Assembly: GCF_023701745.1 (NCBI RefSeq)
Contig: NZ_JAJOZB010000001.1
Coordinates: 8,789,001 to 8,853,000 of the forward strand
DNA from: Streptomyces sp. RKAG293
GTDB taxonomy: Bacteria > Actinomycetota > Actinomycetes > Streptomycetales > Streptomycetaceae
Length of the DNA: 64,000 nt
Direction of reading: 5' to 3'
Position numbers and translations under genes: made by a program. Below the pieces are notes generated by a model. The model saw only the letters and a list, made by a program, of their open reading frames with translations, was not told the DNA's origin and did no database searches. This document shows positions 8,392-16,586 of the stretch, in pieces (the stretch's first letter is position 1; each line of letters opens with the position of its first letter).

Positions 8392-8427
8392 GGTGATCGG
8401 GGTGATCGGGGTGATCAGGGGATCAGG
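8392..8427. repeat. Short GTGATCGGG-type tandem repeat
   Basis: About three to four imperfect copies of a nine-base unit lie between arsR and the aquaporin gene. It may be slippage-prone; no function is evident. Confidence 0.5.
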
Positions 8428-8430
8428 GAA

Positions 8431-8745
8431 TCAAGGGCAGGAGCGCTTGAGGTTGCCCTCGGCGGTGGCGCGAGCGGTGGTGGCGAGCTCGGCGAAGGAG
8501 CCGGCCAGGGCTTCGATGACGTCCGGGCGCAGCTTGTAGTACGTGAACCGGCCGCAGGGTTCGGTCTCGACGACGCCCGCGTCGCGCAGCACCTTGAGGT
8601 GATTGGAGAGGTTGGTCTGTCTGGCACCGGTCTCCTCCACCAGATGTGTGGTGCACAGGGTCTCGTGGGCGAGAAGGGTCACGATCTGCATCCTGAGCGG
8701 GTCGGCGAGAACCCGCATCAGATCAGTGTCGACTGACGTCAGCAT
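8431..8745 (-). CDS. arsR: ArsR-family arsenic-responsive repressor
   Basis: 104-residue winged-helix repressor. The core HTH (TNLSNHLKVLRDAGVV) is at about residues 44-60, followed by the wing EPCGRFTYYKL. Likely arsenite-binding cysteines are in ETLCTTHL, EPCGRF and the C-terminal KRSCP, a pattern of the actinobacterial ArsR type rather than ELCVCDL. It is transcribed with the aquaporin gene (65-base gap) and diverges from arsC. An inverted repeat overlaps its start codon, suggesting autoregulation. Confidence 0.9.
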   Translation of the reverse strand: MLTSVDTDLMRVLADPLRMQIVTLLAHETLCTTHLVEETGARQTNLSNHLKVLRDAGVVETEPCGRFTYYKLRPDVIEALAGSFAELATTARATAEGNLKRSCP

Positions 8746-8752
8746 GTGCTGA
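8739..8752. promoter_or_regulatory. Inverted repeat TCAGCA-TG-TGCTGA, candidate ArsR operator
   Basis: A perfect six-base dyad with a two-base spacer overlaps the arsR start codon. Further CATCAGTG/CACATCAG half-sites lie within 30 bases on both sides (8716-8726 and 8759-8768), so several ArsR dimers could cover both divergent promoters. Confidence 0.5.
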
Positions 8753-8960
8753 TACTGTCACATCAGTGGGCGCTGATGCCAGCGTCCGCCCGGCTCGTGG
8801 CCCTGAAGGGATCGCCGCAGAGGCGGCCTTGCGGCAGCACCCGGAGGTGCTGGGCGAACGCTTCGCTCGACGTGCGTGCCGCAGCCGTGCAGCCGAGCTT
8901 GCCGAGTTCCTCGCCACCTCCTGGCCCTCGCTGCTCGCCGACAGAAGGAACGAGAGCACC

Positions 8961-9374
8961 GTGTCCGACAAGCCTTCCGTCCTGTTCGTCTGTGTTCACA
9001 ACGCCGGCCGCTCCCAGATGGCCGCCGCGTGGCTGACCCACCTGGCCGGCGACCGCGTCGAGGTCCGCTCCGCCGGCTCCGCTCCCGGTGCCCAGGTGAA
9101 CCCGTCCGCCGTGGAGGCGATGCGCGAAGTCGGCATCGACATCTCCGCCGAGATCCCCAAGGTCCTCACCGTCGAGTCCGTCCAGGCGTCCGACGTGTGC
9201 ATCACGATGGGCTGCGGCGACGTCTGCCCGGTGATCCCCGGCAAGCGGTACCTGGACTGGACGTTGGACGACCCGGCCGGCCAGGGCGTCGAGGGCGTTC
9301 GTCCGATCCGCGACGAGATCAAGGCCCGCATCGAGGACCTGATCGCTGACATCGCCCCTGCGCCCGGCCCATGA
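8961..9374 (+). CDS. arsC: Arsenate reductase, low-molecular-weight phosphatase type
   Basis: 137-residue cytosolic enzyme reducing arsenate to arsenite with thioredoxin or mycothiol. The active-site P-loop CVHNAGR (CX5R) has its nucleophile at Cys11. The resolving cysteines lie in ITMGCGDVCP. The GTG at 8961 follows a GAAGGAACGAG stretch. The frame stays open upstream to 8766, and that part contains HPEVLGERFARR, reminiscent of the helical N-terminal domain of some longer ArsC proteins, but in a degenerate form; I keep the short start. It is divergent from arsR-aquaporin. Confidence 0.9.
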   Translation: MSDKPSVLFVCVHNAGRSQMAAAWLTHLAGDRVEVRSAGSAPGAQVNPSAVEAMREVGIDISAEIPKVLTVESVQASDVCITMGCGDVCPVIPGKRYLDWTLDDPAGQGVEGVRPIRDEIKARIEDLIADIAPAPGP

Positions 9375-9665
9375 GGATCGTCCCCAGAGCCGAGCACGGT
9401 CGGTACGGATCTCCGGGGAAGCGGTGGGCAGGAGGACCGCGCCCTTCGCGTACCGCGCGGCGACCACACCGGGCAAACGCCATCGCACGATCTGTCAGGA
9501 CGATGGCGGAGGGGAGTGGAAGGCGTTGGCCGCAGACCGCTCCCTGACGATGCTGCCGGGTTCGCAGGCCGTGCGATGACGCTCGGCAGGCTCAGGCCGG
9601 AGACAAGCTCAGGTCGGAGACCTGGTCCGCTCCTCCTGCCGTGCGCCGTGAGGCATGATCTTCCG

Positions 9666-10052
9666 ATGGACACTCACGATGTGCAGTACTGGGCCTGCTT
9701 CACGGACCCTGACGCAGCGCCCGGCTCGGACGAGAACGAGACGGAGATGCGGGTGGAGAGTTGGGGCGCGGATGGTATGGCTCTTGTTCTGGACCAGGAG
9801 GAGGGCCGGCTGGTCTCCGCCAGGGAGCGCCCCGGCTTCCTGCGGGTGGAGCGGCGCGACGCGCCGCAGGTGCGCGGTGTGATTCCGGGCGGCGGCTGGA
9901 AGCTGGGACAGAAGGACGGCCTGTCCCTGGGCACGGCAGTGGTCGCGTTCCTGGTGTACGACGGCTATGTCCGGCCCATCACCGGCCTGCCGCCGGCGGG
10001 AACGGGGAAGGTCTCGCGGGAGACCCATCAGCTGGTTCAGCACAGGGAGTAG
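9666..10052 (+). CDS. Conserved hypothetical protein, 128 residues
   Basis: I do not recognise a family. The protein is small, soluble and acidic at the start (TDPDAAPGSDENETEM). It contains many aromatic and glycine residues, with VIPGGGWKLGQKDG in the middle. There are no transmembrane segments, signal peptide or cysteine motifs beyond one Cys near residue 11. The ATG at 9666 is about ten bases after a weak GAGGCATG site. It stands alone. Confidence 0.6.
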   Translation: MDTHDVQYWACFTDPDAAPGSDENETEMRVESWGADGMALVLDQEEGRLVSARERPGFLRVERRDAPQVRGVIPGGGWKLGQKDGLSLGTAVVAFLVYDGYVRPITGLPPAGTGKVSRETHQLVQHRE

Positions 10053-10376
10053 CTCAGGGAGTAGCTCAGGCCCGGTCCCACTGTCCGGCGAAGTCCGGGC
10101 CAGGCGGTGAATCCGGCCGTTCCACCGTCCGCCGCGCGGCGCGGCCGGGTCCATGAGGGCGCGCACTGGTGGCCTTGCCCGGCCTCTGACCGGGTACTAG
10201 GGTCGGCCGGGTGACTGCCGGGTCGGCCCTGAGCCATACACGAGTGAGGCCCCCGGCTTCGCCCTGAGCACCACGCGGGCACGAGGCCCGCCCTGCCCTC
10301 TCCCTGTCTTCATTTCCGGGGCCCTCACACGGCGCCCCGTCTCAGCGGAACCCAAGACTCGGAGAGGCACAACAGA
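10053..10376. other. Intergenic region, no gene seen
   Basis: 324 bases. It begins with a direct repeat of GGGAGTAGCTCA (10046-10069), which overlaps the end of the previous gene. No promoter or hairpin stands out. An AGAGG site precedes the next start. Confidence 0.5.
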
Positions 10377-10377
10377 A

Positions 10378-10790
10378 TGTCGCACGACCAGCACCAGTCA
10401 CCCGTCACCGTCGTTCAGCTCAACCACACCGCCGTATACGCCACGGACCGGCAGCTGTCGGCCGAGTTCATCGCCGAGATCCTTGGCCTGAAGGTCAGCG
10501 CCCCGCTGGGGCCGTTCCTGCCCGTCGACCTCGGCAACGGCGTGACGCTCGACTACTGCGCGAAGCGCGACGAACCGATCCAGTCGCAGCACTACGCGTT
10601 CCTCGTGCCCGACGATCAGTTCGACGCCATGATCGCGCGCCTGAAGGCGATCGGGGTCACCTACTACGCCAACCCCAACCACACCGACCCGGGCCGGATC
10701 AACCGTCTCTTCGGCGGCCGCGGCGCGTACTTCGCCGACCCGGACGGCCACAACATGGAGATCATGACCCGGCCCTACGCCGGGCGTTGA
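10378..10790 (+). CDS. VOC-superfamily (glyoxalase/bleomycin-resistance fold) protein
   Basis: A 137-residue single-domain protein of two beta-alpha-beta-beta-beta units. Metal-ligand positions can be seen: the histidine in QLNHTAVYA, the one in SQHYAFLV, and the acidic end in DPDGHNMEIM. It is of the type annotated as glyoxalase/dioxygenase or antibiotic-binding protein. The start codon at 10378 follows GGAGAGGCACAAC. Substrate unknown; it stands alone. Confidence 0.82.
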
Positions 10791-10963
10791 ATCAGCTGCG
10801 TCAGAGAGGTGACTGGCCCTCAGGTGCCGGGAAGGCCTCCCTGGTCAGGGGAGTAGTCGGGGGAGTGGTCGGGCGGCGCGTCCGTCGTCGGTGAGTCCGG
10901 GGCGGGTCCGGTGGCCGGGGAAGTCGAGGCGGCGGCGGGTGAAGGCAAGACGGCTTCAATGGG

Positions 10964-10996
10964 CAGGCTGCCTGTTAATATTTGTCAGGTAGCCTG
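10964..10996. promoter_or_regulatory. Inverted repeat CAGGCTGCCTG ... CAGGTAGCCTG
   Basis: Arms at 10964-10974 and 10986-10996 pair at 10 of 11 positions around an AT-rich 11-base centre (TTAATATTTGT). It ends about 70 bases upstream of the MFS-fusion start. It is the size expected of a TetR- or MarR-type operator, but no such regulator is adjacent. Confidence 0.5.
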
Positions 10997-11064
10997 CTCA
11001 TTCACGCTGAGGTTCCGCTCAGCGGGCCACCCCGTCGCAGAGGTCCTGGAGGAAGGAGCCGCGC

Positions 11065-13203
11065 GTGTCCCGAGCCGGTGACACCCACGTTCCAGGGCGG
11101 ACGACCCAGGTCGGCCCGCCCCGCGACAATCCCTTCGGACCCCGCTTTGTGGCGCCGCTGTACGTGGGGGCGTCGCTCAACCCGGTCAACAGCTCGATCA
11201 TCGCGACGGCGCTGGTCGCCATCGCCGCGGCCCTGCACCTTGCCGTCGGGGACACCGCGATCCTGATCTCCTGTCTCTACCTCACCAGTGCGCTGGCCCA
11301 GCCCGCCGCCGGACGCCTCGCCGAGGAGTTCGGGCCCCGGCGGGTCTTCGTCGCCGGCATCGTGCTGGTGTTCACGGCCGGGATCGTCGGCTCGCTGGCC
11401 CACTCGCTGGCCGCGCTGATCGTGGCCCGAGTGCTGATCGGCGCGGGCACCTCGGCGGGATATCCGGCGGCGATGCTGCTGATCCGCCGCCGCGCCGAAC
11501 AGGCCGGACACGAGGCCCCGCCGCGCGGGGTGCTCGGCGGACTGTCGATCACCGGCGCCGCCACCGTCGCGGTCGGTCCCGCCCTCGGCGGGCTGCTGGT
11601 CGCCTGGGCGGGCTGGCGGAGTGCCTTCTGGATCAACATTCCGGTCGCGGCCATCACCCTGATCCTGGTGCTGACCGGGATCGCCCGGGACCCCGACCCC
11701 GTGCGCCCCGGCTCGCCGCGCGCTCTCGCCTCCCGCATCGACCTGCTCGGCATGCTGGGGTTCGGCGGCTCGCTCGCCGCCTTGATGATCTTTCTCTCCG
11801 CGCTGCCGCGCCTGGACCGGCCCGCGCTCGCCGCCGCCCTCGTCCTCGCCGCGGCACTGGTCGCCTGGGAGCTGCGGGCCGCCCACCCCTTCCTCGACGT
11901 TCGCCTGCTGGTCTCGAACGGAGCTCTGACCCGCACCTACCTGCGCAACGGCCTGACGCTGATGGGCACGTACGTGATCCTGTACGGGCTCACCCAGTGG
12001 CTACAGGTGGCCCGCGGGCTGTCCGCGTACCAGGCCGGTCTTGCGCTGATGCCGATGGGCGTCCTGACCGCAGTGACCGCCCGGGTGGTGTCACGGCGGA
12101 CGGGGGTGCGGCTGCCGCTGATCCTCTGTGCGGTACTGCTGCTCGTCGGCGCGGTGGCCGTGCTGTTCATCGGCAGCGGTACACCGATGGTGGCGGTCAT
12201 CTGTGTCAGCGCGGTGTTCGGCCTGACGTCCGGTGCCGGGACGGTCGCCAACCAGACCGTGCTGTATCAGGAAGCCCCCGCCGCCACGCTCGGCACCGCC
12301 TCCGGACTGCTGCGCACCTTCGGCTACCTCGGAGCCATCGCCTCCGCGGCGATCACCGGCGCCGCCTTCCACAGCAGCGTGAACGACAGCGGCCTGCACC
12401 TCATCGCGTGGGTCCTGGTCGTGATCTCCGCACTCGTTCTGATCCTGACCGTCCTCGACCGCCGGTTGGCCAAGGCCGACCGGCGGCACGCGAACTCACA
12501 CCGCGCCGGCGGGGCTGGCGACCCGGCCCGGTGCACCGCCACAGCAACCACCGAATCCACTGAGAGGCGATCCACCGACATGACCACCGGTACGCACATC
12601 ACCGCCACCATCGACCCGGCCCGCACCGCGCTGCTGCTGATGGACTTTCAGCCCGTCACTCTGGGCGCCGTGCCCGACTCGGAGGGCGTGCTGGCTCGCG
12701 CCCGAGAAGCACTGGCCTGGGCCCGCGCCCATGGCACGCAGGTCGTGTTCGTGCGTGTCGCGCTGACCGCGGCGGACGCCGCCGCCGTACCCGCGCACAA
12801 CACGACGTTCTCCCAGGTCGCCGCAGCCGGGTACCTGGCGGACGGCACCCCCGCGACGGCGGTGCACGAATCCCTCGCGGTCCAGGACCACGACTTGACG
12901 GTGCGCAAGATACGGGTCGGCGCCTTCGCCAGCGACACCGATCTCCGCGCCGAGCTGCGCGCCCGCAAGGTCGACACCTTGGTCCTCGCCGGGATCTCCA
13001 CCAGCGGCGTGGTGCTGACGACACTCCGGCAGGCGGCTGACGAGGACTACCGTCTGTTCGTCCTGGCCGACGCCACCGCTGACCCCGACCCGGAAGTGCA
13101 CCAAGTGCTCATGGAGAAGGTCTTCCCGCGCCAGGCCGAGGTCGTCACCACCGCTGACCTCGCCGCGCTGAGCCGGGCCGAAGAACCGACGGCACGGCCC
13201 TAG
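11065..13203 (+). CDS. MFS drug exporter (DHA2 type) fused in frame to an isochorismatase-like hydrolase
   Basis: 712 residues without an internal stop. Residues about 1-470 are a 14-helix major facilitator (AGRLAEEFGPRR loop, drug/proton antiporter style). Residues from 506 form a complete cysteine-hydrolase/isochorismatase domain with LLLMDFQ (catalytic Asp) and RKIRVGAF (Lys). In GISTSGVVLTT the usual catalytic Cys position is Gly, as in members that need no cysteine (PhzD-like). The linker is low complexity, and an ATG at 12580 follows GAGAGG, so the second domain may once have been, or still be, translated separately. A TGA in the +1 frame at 12561 suggests a small indel could have joined the genes. 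The start GTG follows AGGAAGGAG. Confidence 0.8.
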   Translation: MSRAGDTHVPGRTTQVGPPRDNPFGPRFVAPLYVGASLNPVNSSIIATALVAIAAALHLAVGDTAILISCLYLTSALAQPAAGRLAEEFGPRRVFVAGIVLVFTAGIVGSLAHSLAALIVARVLIGAGTSAGYPAAMLLIRRRAEQAGHEAPPRGVLGGLSITGAATVAVGPALGGLLVAWAGWRSAFWINIPVAAITLILVLTGIARDPDPVRPGSPRALASRIDLLGMLGFGGSLAALMIFLSALPRLDRPALAAALVLAAALVAWELRAAHPFLDVRLLVSNGALTRTYLRNGLTLMGTYVILYGLTQWLQVARGLSAYQAGLALMPMGVLTAVTARVVSRRTGVRLPLILCAVLLLVGAVAVLFIGSGTPMVAVICVSAVFGLTSGAGTVANQTVLYQEAPAATLGTASGLLRTFGYLGAIASAAITGAAFHSSVNDSGLHLIAWVLVVISALVLILTVLDRRLAKADRRHANSHRAGGAGDPARCTATATTESTERRSTDMTTGTHITATIDPARTALLLMDFQPVTLGAVPDSEGVLARAREALAWARAHGTQVVFVRVALTAADAAAVPAHNTTFSQVAAAGYLADGTPATAVHESLAVQDHDLTVRKIRVGAFASDTDLRAELRARKVDTLVLAGISTSGVVLTTLRQAADEDYRLFVLADATADPDPEVHQVLMEKVFPRQAEVVTTADLAALSRAEEPTARP

Positions 13204-14327
13204 TGACCTGAGTCGGAGGTTTGGCGTTAGTTCGGTATGAGCCGTCCGGGTCCGAAGATTCCGCCGTTGTTACTGACTGAGCCCCAGCGGGCCGTGCTGG
13301 AGGGCTGGGTGCGTCGGCGCACAACCGCGCAAGCGTTGGCTCAACGGTCGCGGATCGTGCTGGAGTGCGCGGACGGTCACTCGATCATGGAGGTGTCCCG
13401 TCGTCTGCGGATCGCTCCGGACACGGTCCGCACCTGGCGGCGGCGCTTCCTGGAGAACGGCTTGGACGGCCTGTGTGACGAGCCCAGGCCGGGTGTCCCG
13501 CGGAAGATTACCGACGCGGATGTGGAACGAGTGATCGTCAGGACGCTCGAGGAGACGCCGAAGAACGCAACGCACTGGTCGACCCGTTCCATGGCCGCAG
13601 CCACGGGCATGTCGCAGTCGACGGTCTCAAGGATCTGGCGGGCGTTCGCCCTGGCCCCGCACCGCTCGCAGACCTTCAAGCTTTCGACGGACCCGTTCTT
13701 CATCGACAAGGTCCGCGATGTCGTCGGCCTCTATCTCGATCCGCCGGAGAAGGCCCTGGTCCTCTGCGTGGACGAGAAGTCGCAGATCCAGGCCCTGGAC
13801 CGGTCACAACCGGTGCTGCCGATGATGCCCGGCGTTCCAGAACGCCGCAGCCACGACTACATTCGCGCCGGCACCACGACGCTCTTCGCGGCACTCGAGG
13901 TCGCGACCGGCAAGGTGATCGGATCACTGCACCGCCGCCACCGGGCCATCGAGTTCAAGAAGTTCCTGGCCAAGCTCGACAAGGAAGTCCCGGCCGGGCT
14001 CCAGGTGCATCTGATCCTCGACAACTACGCGACCCACAAAACACCCGAGATCAAGAAGTGGCTGCTGGCCCACCCGCGCTTCCACCTGCACTTCACACCC
14101 ACAAGTGCGTCGTGGCTGAACCTGGTCGAGCGGTGGTTCGCCGAGCTCACACAGAAGAAACTCAAGCGCGGAGTCCACCGCTCCGTCCAAGCCCTCGAAC
14201 GCGACGTCCGAACCTGGCTGGCCGACTGGAACGACCAACCCCGGCCCTTCATTTGGACGAAGACCGCTGACGAGATCCTCGACAAGGTCGCCGCCTACTG
14301 CCACCGAATCTCTGACTCAGGTCACTA
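13201..14327 (+). mobile_element. IS630-family insertion sequence
   Basis: Terminal inverted repeats match at 21 of 24 positions (13201-13224 against the complement of 14304-14327), both beginning TAGTGACCTGAGTC. The outer TA is the expected target duplication. The element encloses one transposase gene whose last codons lie inside the right repeat. It sits exactly in the TAG stop codon of the upstream gene, and its left end rebuilds that stop. Confidence 0.92.
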
Positions 14328-14328
14328 G
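13237..14328 (+). CDS. IS630-family transposase
   Basis: 363 residues, intact. An N-terminal helix-turn-helix (VSRRLRIAPDTVRTWRRRF) and a second one are followed by the DDE catalytic core: CVDEKSQIQ (first Asp), ILDNYATHK (second Asp), and SWLNLVERWFAELTQ (Glu). The length is normal and there is no frameshift, so the element may be active. Confidence 0.95.
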   Translation: MSRPGPKIPPLLLTEPQRAVLEGWVRRRTTAQALAQRSRIVLECADGHSIMEVSRRLRIAPDTVRTWRRRFLENGLDGLCDEPRPGVPRKITDADVERVIVRTLEETPKNATHWSTRSMAAATGMSQSTVSRIWRAFALAPHRSQTFKLSTDPFFIDKVRDVVGLYLDPPEKALVLCVDEKSQIQALDRSQPVLPMMPGVPERRSHDYIRAGTTTLFAALEVATGKVIGSLHRRHRAIEFKKFLAKLDKEVPAGLQVHLILDNYATHKTPEIKKWLLAHPRFHLHFTPTSASWLNLVERWFAELTQKKLKRGVHRSVQALERDVRTWLADWNDQPRPFIWTKTADEILDKVAAYCHRISDSGH

Positions 14329-14354
14329 GCGGACTGCTCTGAGTTCAGCGTTCT

Positions 14355-14375
14355 GCCGGGCCGTGATCGCCCGGC
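14355..14375 (+). terminator. Stem-loop GCCGGGC/GCCCGGC
   Basis: A perfect seven-base stem with a seven-base loop, 27 bases beyond the right end of the IS630 copy. Before the insertion it would have followed the MFS-isochorismatase stop codon by about 27 bases, so it is probably that gene's displaced terminator. Confidence 0.5.
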
Positions 14376-14544
14376 GTCGATGAACCACAAACCGTGATCT
14401 GAAGTCGGAAAGGTCCCAGTGGCGACCGGCGGGAAGCGCTCGTGCTCCTTGCCCGGTCAGCCCGCTCCTCTGGTCAAATCCCACCCTCGTTGCGTAAGGT
14501 TCAGTGTGTACTATGAACCATTACAATTCAGGGGGCGGGCGGCG

Positions 14545-15198
14545 ATGCCGGACATCAGGATCAGTGAACTCGTGCGGATGTGGATCGACGGCTGGGTCGT
14601 CTCCCGTGGCAGCTCGGATCCGATCGACGAGCCGTGGGGGTGGACGATCGACGTCGGTCAGCCGAAGCACGTCGCCCGGCACGTGCTGCCGGAGCCCTCC
14701 GAGGGCGATGTGCGCAAGATCGTCGCCGCGACGAGCGCGCCCGGGACGTGGCTGAAGCTGTTCGCCGAGGAGCAGGCGGTCCTGCCCTGGGTCGGGCCGG
14801 GCTGGCGGTGTGGCATTGCCGGTTTTCTGATGACCTGTCACCTGGCACCGGAGCGCCCTGAGGTGCCGGCCGGTTACACGCTCACCAGGTGGACCAGGGG
14901 CGGCATCAGCCGAGTGCTGGTCCGCACGCGCGCCGGGCACTTCGCCGCCCGTGGACAGATCGCTCATGTGGGCGCCCATGTCGTGGTCGACCAGGTCGAG
15001 ACCGCCGCCGAGCACCAGCGCAAGGGCCTCGGCGGCCTGGTGATGCGCACGCTGCAGAGCACCGCGTACGAAGCCGGTGCAAGGACCGGCCTCCTGGTCG
15101 GCACGCCCGAGGGTCGGGCGCTCTACTCCTCGCTGGGCTGGACCATGCGCTCCCCGATGACGAGCCTCTGGTACGAGCCTTCGGATGCCGCACGGTGA
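14545..15198 (+). CDS. GNAT-family N-acetyltransferase
   Basis: 217 residues. The acyl-CoA-binding segment reads VETAAEHQRKGLGGLVMRTLQ (residues about 150-170), the Q/RxxGxG/A motif, followed by GLLVGTPEGRALYSSLGW, a classic GNAT end. The N-terminal half is a poorly conserved substrate-recognition part. The ATG at 14545 is chosen because the protein-like region starts there; its ribosome-binding site (GGGGCGGG) is weak. Substrate unknown. No linked partner gene. Confidence 0.82.
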   Translation: MPDIRISELVRMWIDGWVVSRGSSDPIDEPWGWTIDVGQPKHVARHVLPEPSEGDVRKIVAATSAPGTWLKLFAEEQAVLPWVGPGWRCGIAGFLMTCHLAPERPEVPAGYTLTRWTRGGISRVLVRTRAGHFAARGQIAHVGAHVVVDQVETAAEHQRKGLGGLVMRTLQSTAYEAGARTGLLVGTPEGRALYSSLGWTMRSPMTSLWYEPSDAAR

Positions 15199-15304
15199 GC
15201 TGAACAAGACACCACCGGCCCACCTCACCCGGCTCCACCTACGCGGCACCACACTGTGCTCCGCAGCCTCCAGCCCACCACGCGATCCGAACCCAGAACA
15301 CTCC

Positions 15305-15754
15305 CTAGAGCTCGGAGTCCGCCATGCGGTTCATGATCTCGGCGGCCTTCTCGAGCGTGCGGCGCTCGGTGGCCTTGAGCGTGGACCCGATTACGCCGGC
15401 CAGCCACGCCTCACGTGCCGCCGGAATCCGCTCGGTCAGCGCCCGCCCGGCCGGGGTCGCGCTGAGCAGCGACTTGCGCCCGTCGTTCGGATCCTTCGCT
15501 CTGGTGACCAGCCCACCCGCGCGCAGTACGGCCACGATCTCCGCCATCGACTGCCGCCGCACGTGCTCGGCCTGGGCGAGCGCGCTCGTGGTCACCGGAC
15601 CGTGCTTCACCATCCGGTGCAGCGTGGTCAGATGCGACCAGTTCCACGGCAGGTCGTCGATCGGGGCCTCGGTGCGCAGCCGCGCCCGTAGCCGCGTCAT
15701 CGCCCGCATCAGCTCGACGGCGGTGTCCTCGGACGAAAGCGGTTCGCTGTTCAC
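15305..15754 (-). CDS. MarR-family transcriptional regulator
   Basis: 149-residue winged-helix dimer. The recognition region is TTSALAQAEHVRRQSMAEIVAVLRAGGLV followed by the wing ...RAKDPNDGRKSLLSATPAG, the typical DxxDGR motif (about residues 55-108). No efflux or catabolic target is adjacent except the SnoaL-like gene upstream on the same strand. Regulatory ligand unknown. Confidence 0.88.
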   Translation of the reverse strand: MNSEPLSSEDTAVELMRAMTRLRARLRTEAPIDDLPWNWSHLTTLHRMVKHGPVTTSALAQAEHVRRQSMAEIVAVLRAGGLVTRAKDPNDGRKSLLSATPAGRALTERIPAAREAWLAGVIGSTLKATERRTLEKAAEIMNRMADSEL

Positions 15755-15815
15755 CGGACCAGAATAGGTCAGGCCACAGACGCCCTGGCCAGGGACAGGA
15801 TCCCGTACTTGAGAC

Positions 15816-16223
15816 TCAGGTCGCCGCCTGACGTGGCGCCTGACGTGGCGCCGGGTGTGCCGCCTGACGTGCCGCCTCGAACGGTGTCCGGTCGAAGAGG
15901 AACCGACTGTAGGTGATCTTGCCGTCCTGCACGGTGACGCATTCGGCGCCCGGAGCGTGCTTCACCGGGACCGTCTCGGTGTCATACATGATCAGCGCGG
16001 TCTCGCCGTCGCCGAAGGCCGCAATCATTTCCGCGCTGATGAGCATCTGCACGAACGGGCCCATGAAGGCGCGGTACGCCGCGGCGCCCTCGATGCGCCC
16101 GGCCGGCGCGTCGCAAATGATGTCGTCGGCGATGTACGTCATGGCGCGTTCGAAGTCCTTGCCGGTCCAGGCGTCGTGGTACGCCAGCGCGGTCTTGAGT
16201 GCTGGGCTGGGGTGGTCGGTCAT
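15816..16223 (-). CDS. SnoaL/NTF2-like fold protein
   Basis: 135 residues of the cone-shaped alpha+beta barrel fold (YHDAWTGKDFERAMTYIADDIICDAP, then a second strand set ending TVQDGKITYSRFLFDRTPF), with a repetitive Ala/Pro/Arg/Gln tail. Start ATG at 16223 follows GAGAGGAACG. The start overlaps the stop of the TfoX-like gene by four bases (ATGA), so the two are translationally coupled. Both diverge from an ECF sigma factor that itself carries a SnoaL-like C-terminal domain, which suggests a functional link. Confidence 0.82.
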   Translation of the reverse strand: MTDHPSPALKTALAYHDAWTGKDFERAMTYIADDIICDAPAGRIEGAAAYRAFMGPFVQMLISAEMIAAFGDGETALIMYDTETVPVKHAPGAECVTVQDGKITYSRFLFDRTPFEAARQAAHPAPRQAPRQAAT

Positions 16224-16534
16224 CGTCGTTCCTCTCCGGTCACGAAGTCGCGCGCCTCCTGGAGATACGCGACGCCGGCCTGTTCGTCGGCTGGGGTGAG
16301 GCGGACCCATTGCCGCATGGGGTGTCCACCGCGCGGATCGCAGGCATGCCCCGCGCCGGCGGCGATGAGCTCGGTGACCCGCACGGCGGGAAGTTTGACG
16401 ACGAGGTCATGCCGGGTGGTGAACGCATAGAACCGTCCGGCCGCCTTGAGGCCCGGGCTCTGCAGCATGCGGCCCAGCTCGTCGCCCGGGTGCAGTTCGA
16501 GCAACCGTTCGAGTGCCTGTTCCAAAGTACCCAT
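16220..16534 (-). CDS. TfoX N-terminal-like protein
   Basis: 104 residues resembling the TfoX/Sxy N-terminal domain (KAAGRFYAFTTRHDLVVKLP, AAGAGHACDPRGGHPMRQWVRL). The ATG at 16534 is preferred to an upstream one that would overlap the divergent sigma-factor gene. It is the first gene of a two-gene operon with the SnoaL-like gene. In Gammaproteobacteria TfoX acts in competence; in actinomycetes the domain's role is unknown. Confidence 0.75.
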   Translation of the reverse strand: MGTLEQALERLLELHPGDELGRMLQSPGLKAAGRFYAFTTRHDLVVKLPAVRVTELIAAGAGHACDPRGGHPMRQWVRLTPADEQAGVAYLQEARDFVTGEERR

Positions 16535-16586
16535 ATGTGTTGAGACACCGCTGCCACCTCCAACGGAACGGTGCAAGGATGCGATC

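Noticed and set aside
8766..8960. An N-terminal extension of arsenate reductase as a helical domain
   Set aside because: Only HPEVLGERFARR resembles that domain; the order of segments is wrong and the GTG at 8961 gives a normal-length enzyme.
10040..10150. tRNA-like D-arm sequence AGTAGCTCAGG repeated twice
   Set aside because: No matching acceptor stem or T-arm (GGTTCGAATCC type) follows; the repeat overlaps the end of a coding region.
16535..16586. TGTCTCA as an ECF41-type -35 element (TGTCACA) for autoregulation
   Set aside because: It lies too close to the TfoX-like start for a promoter driving that gene, and no matching CGTC -10 element is placed correctly.
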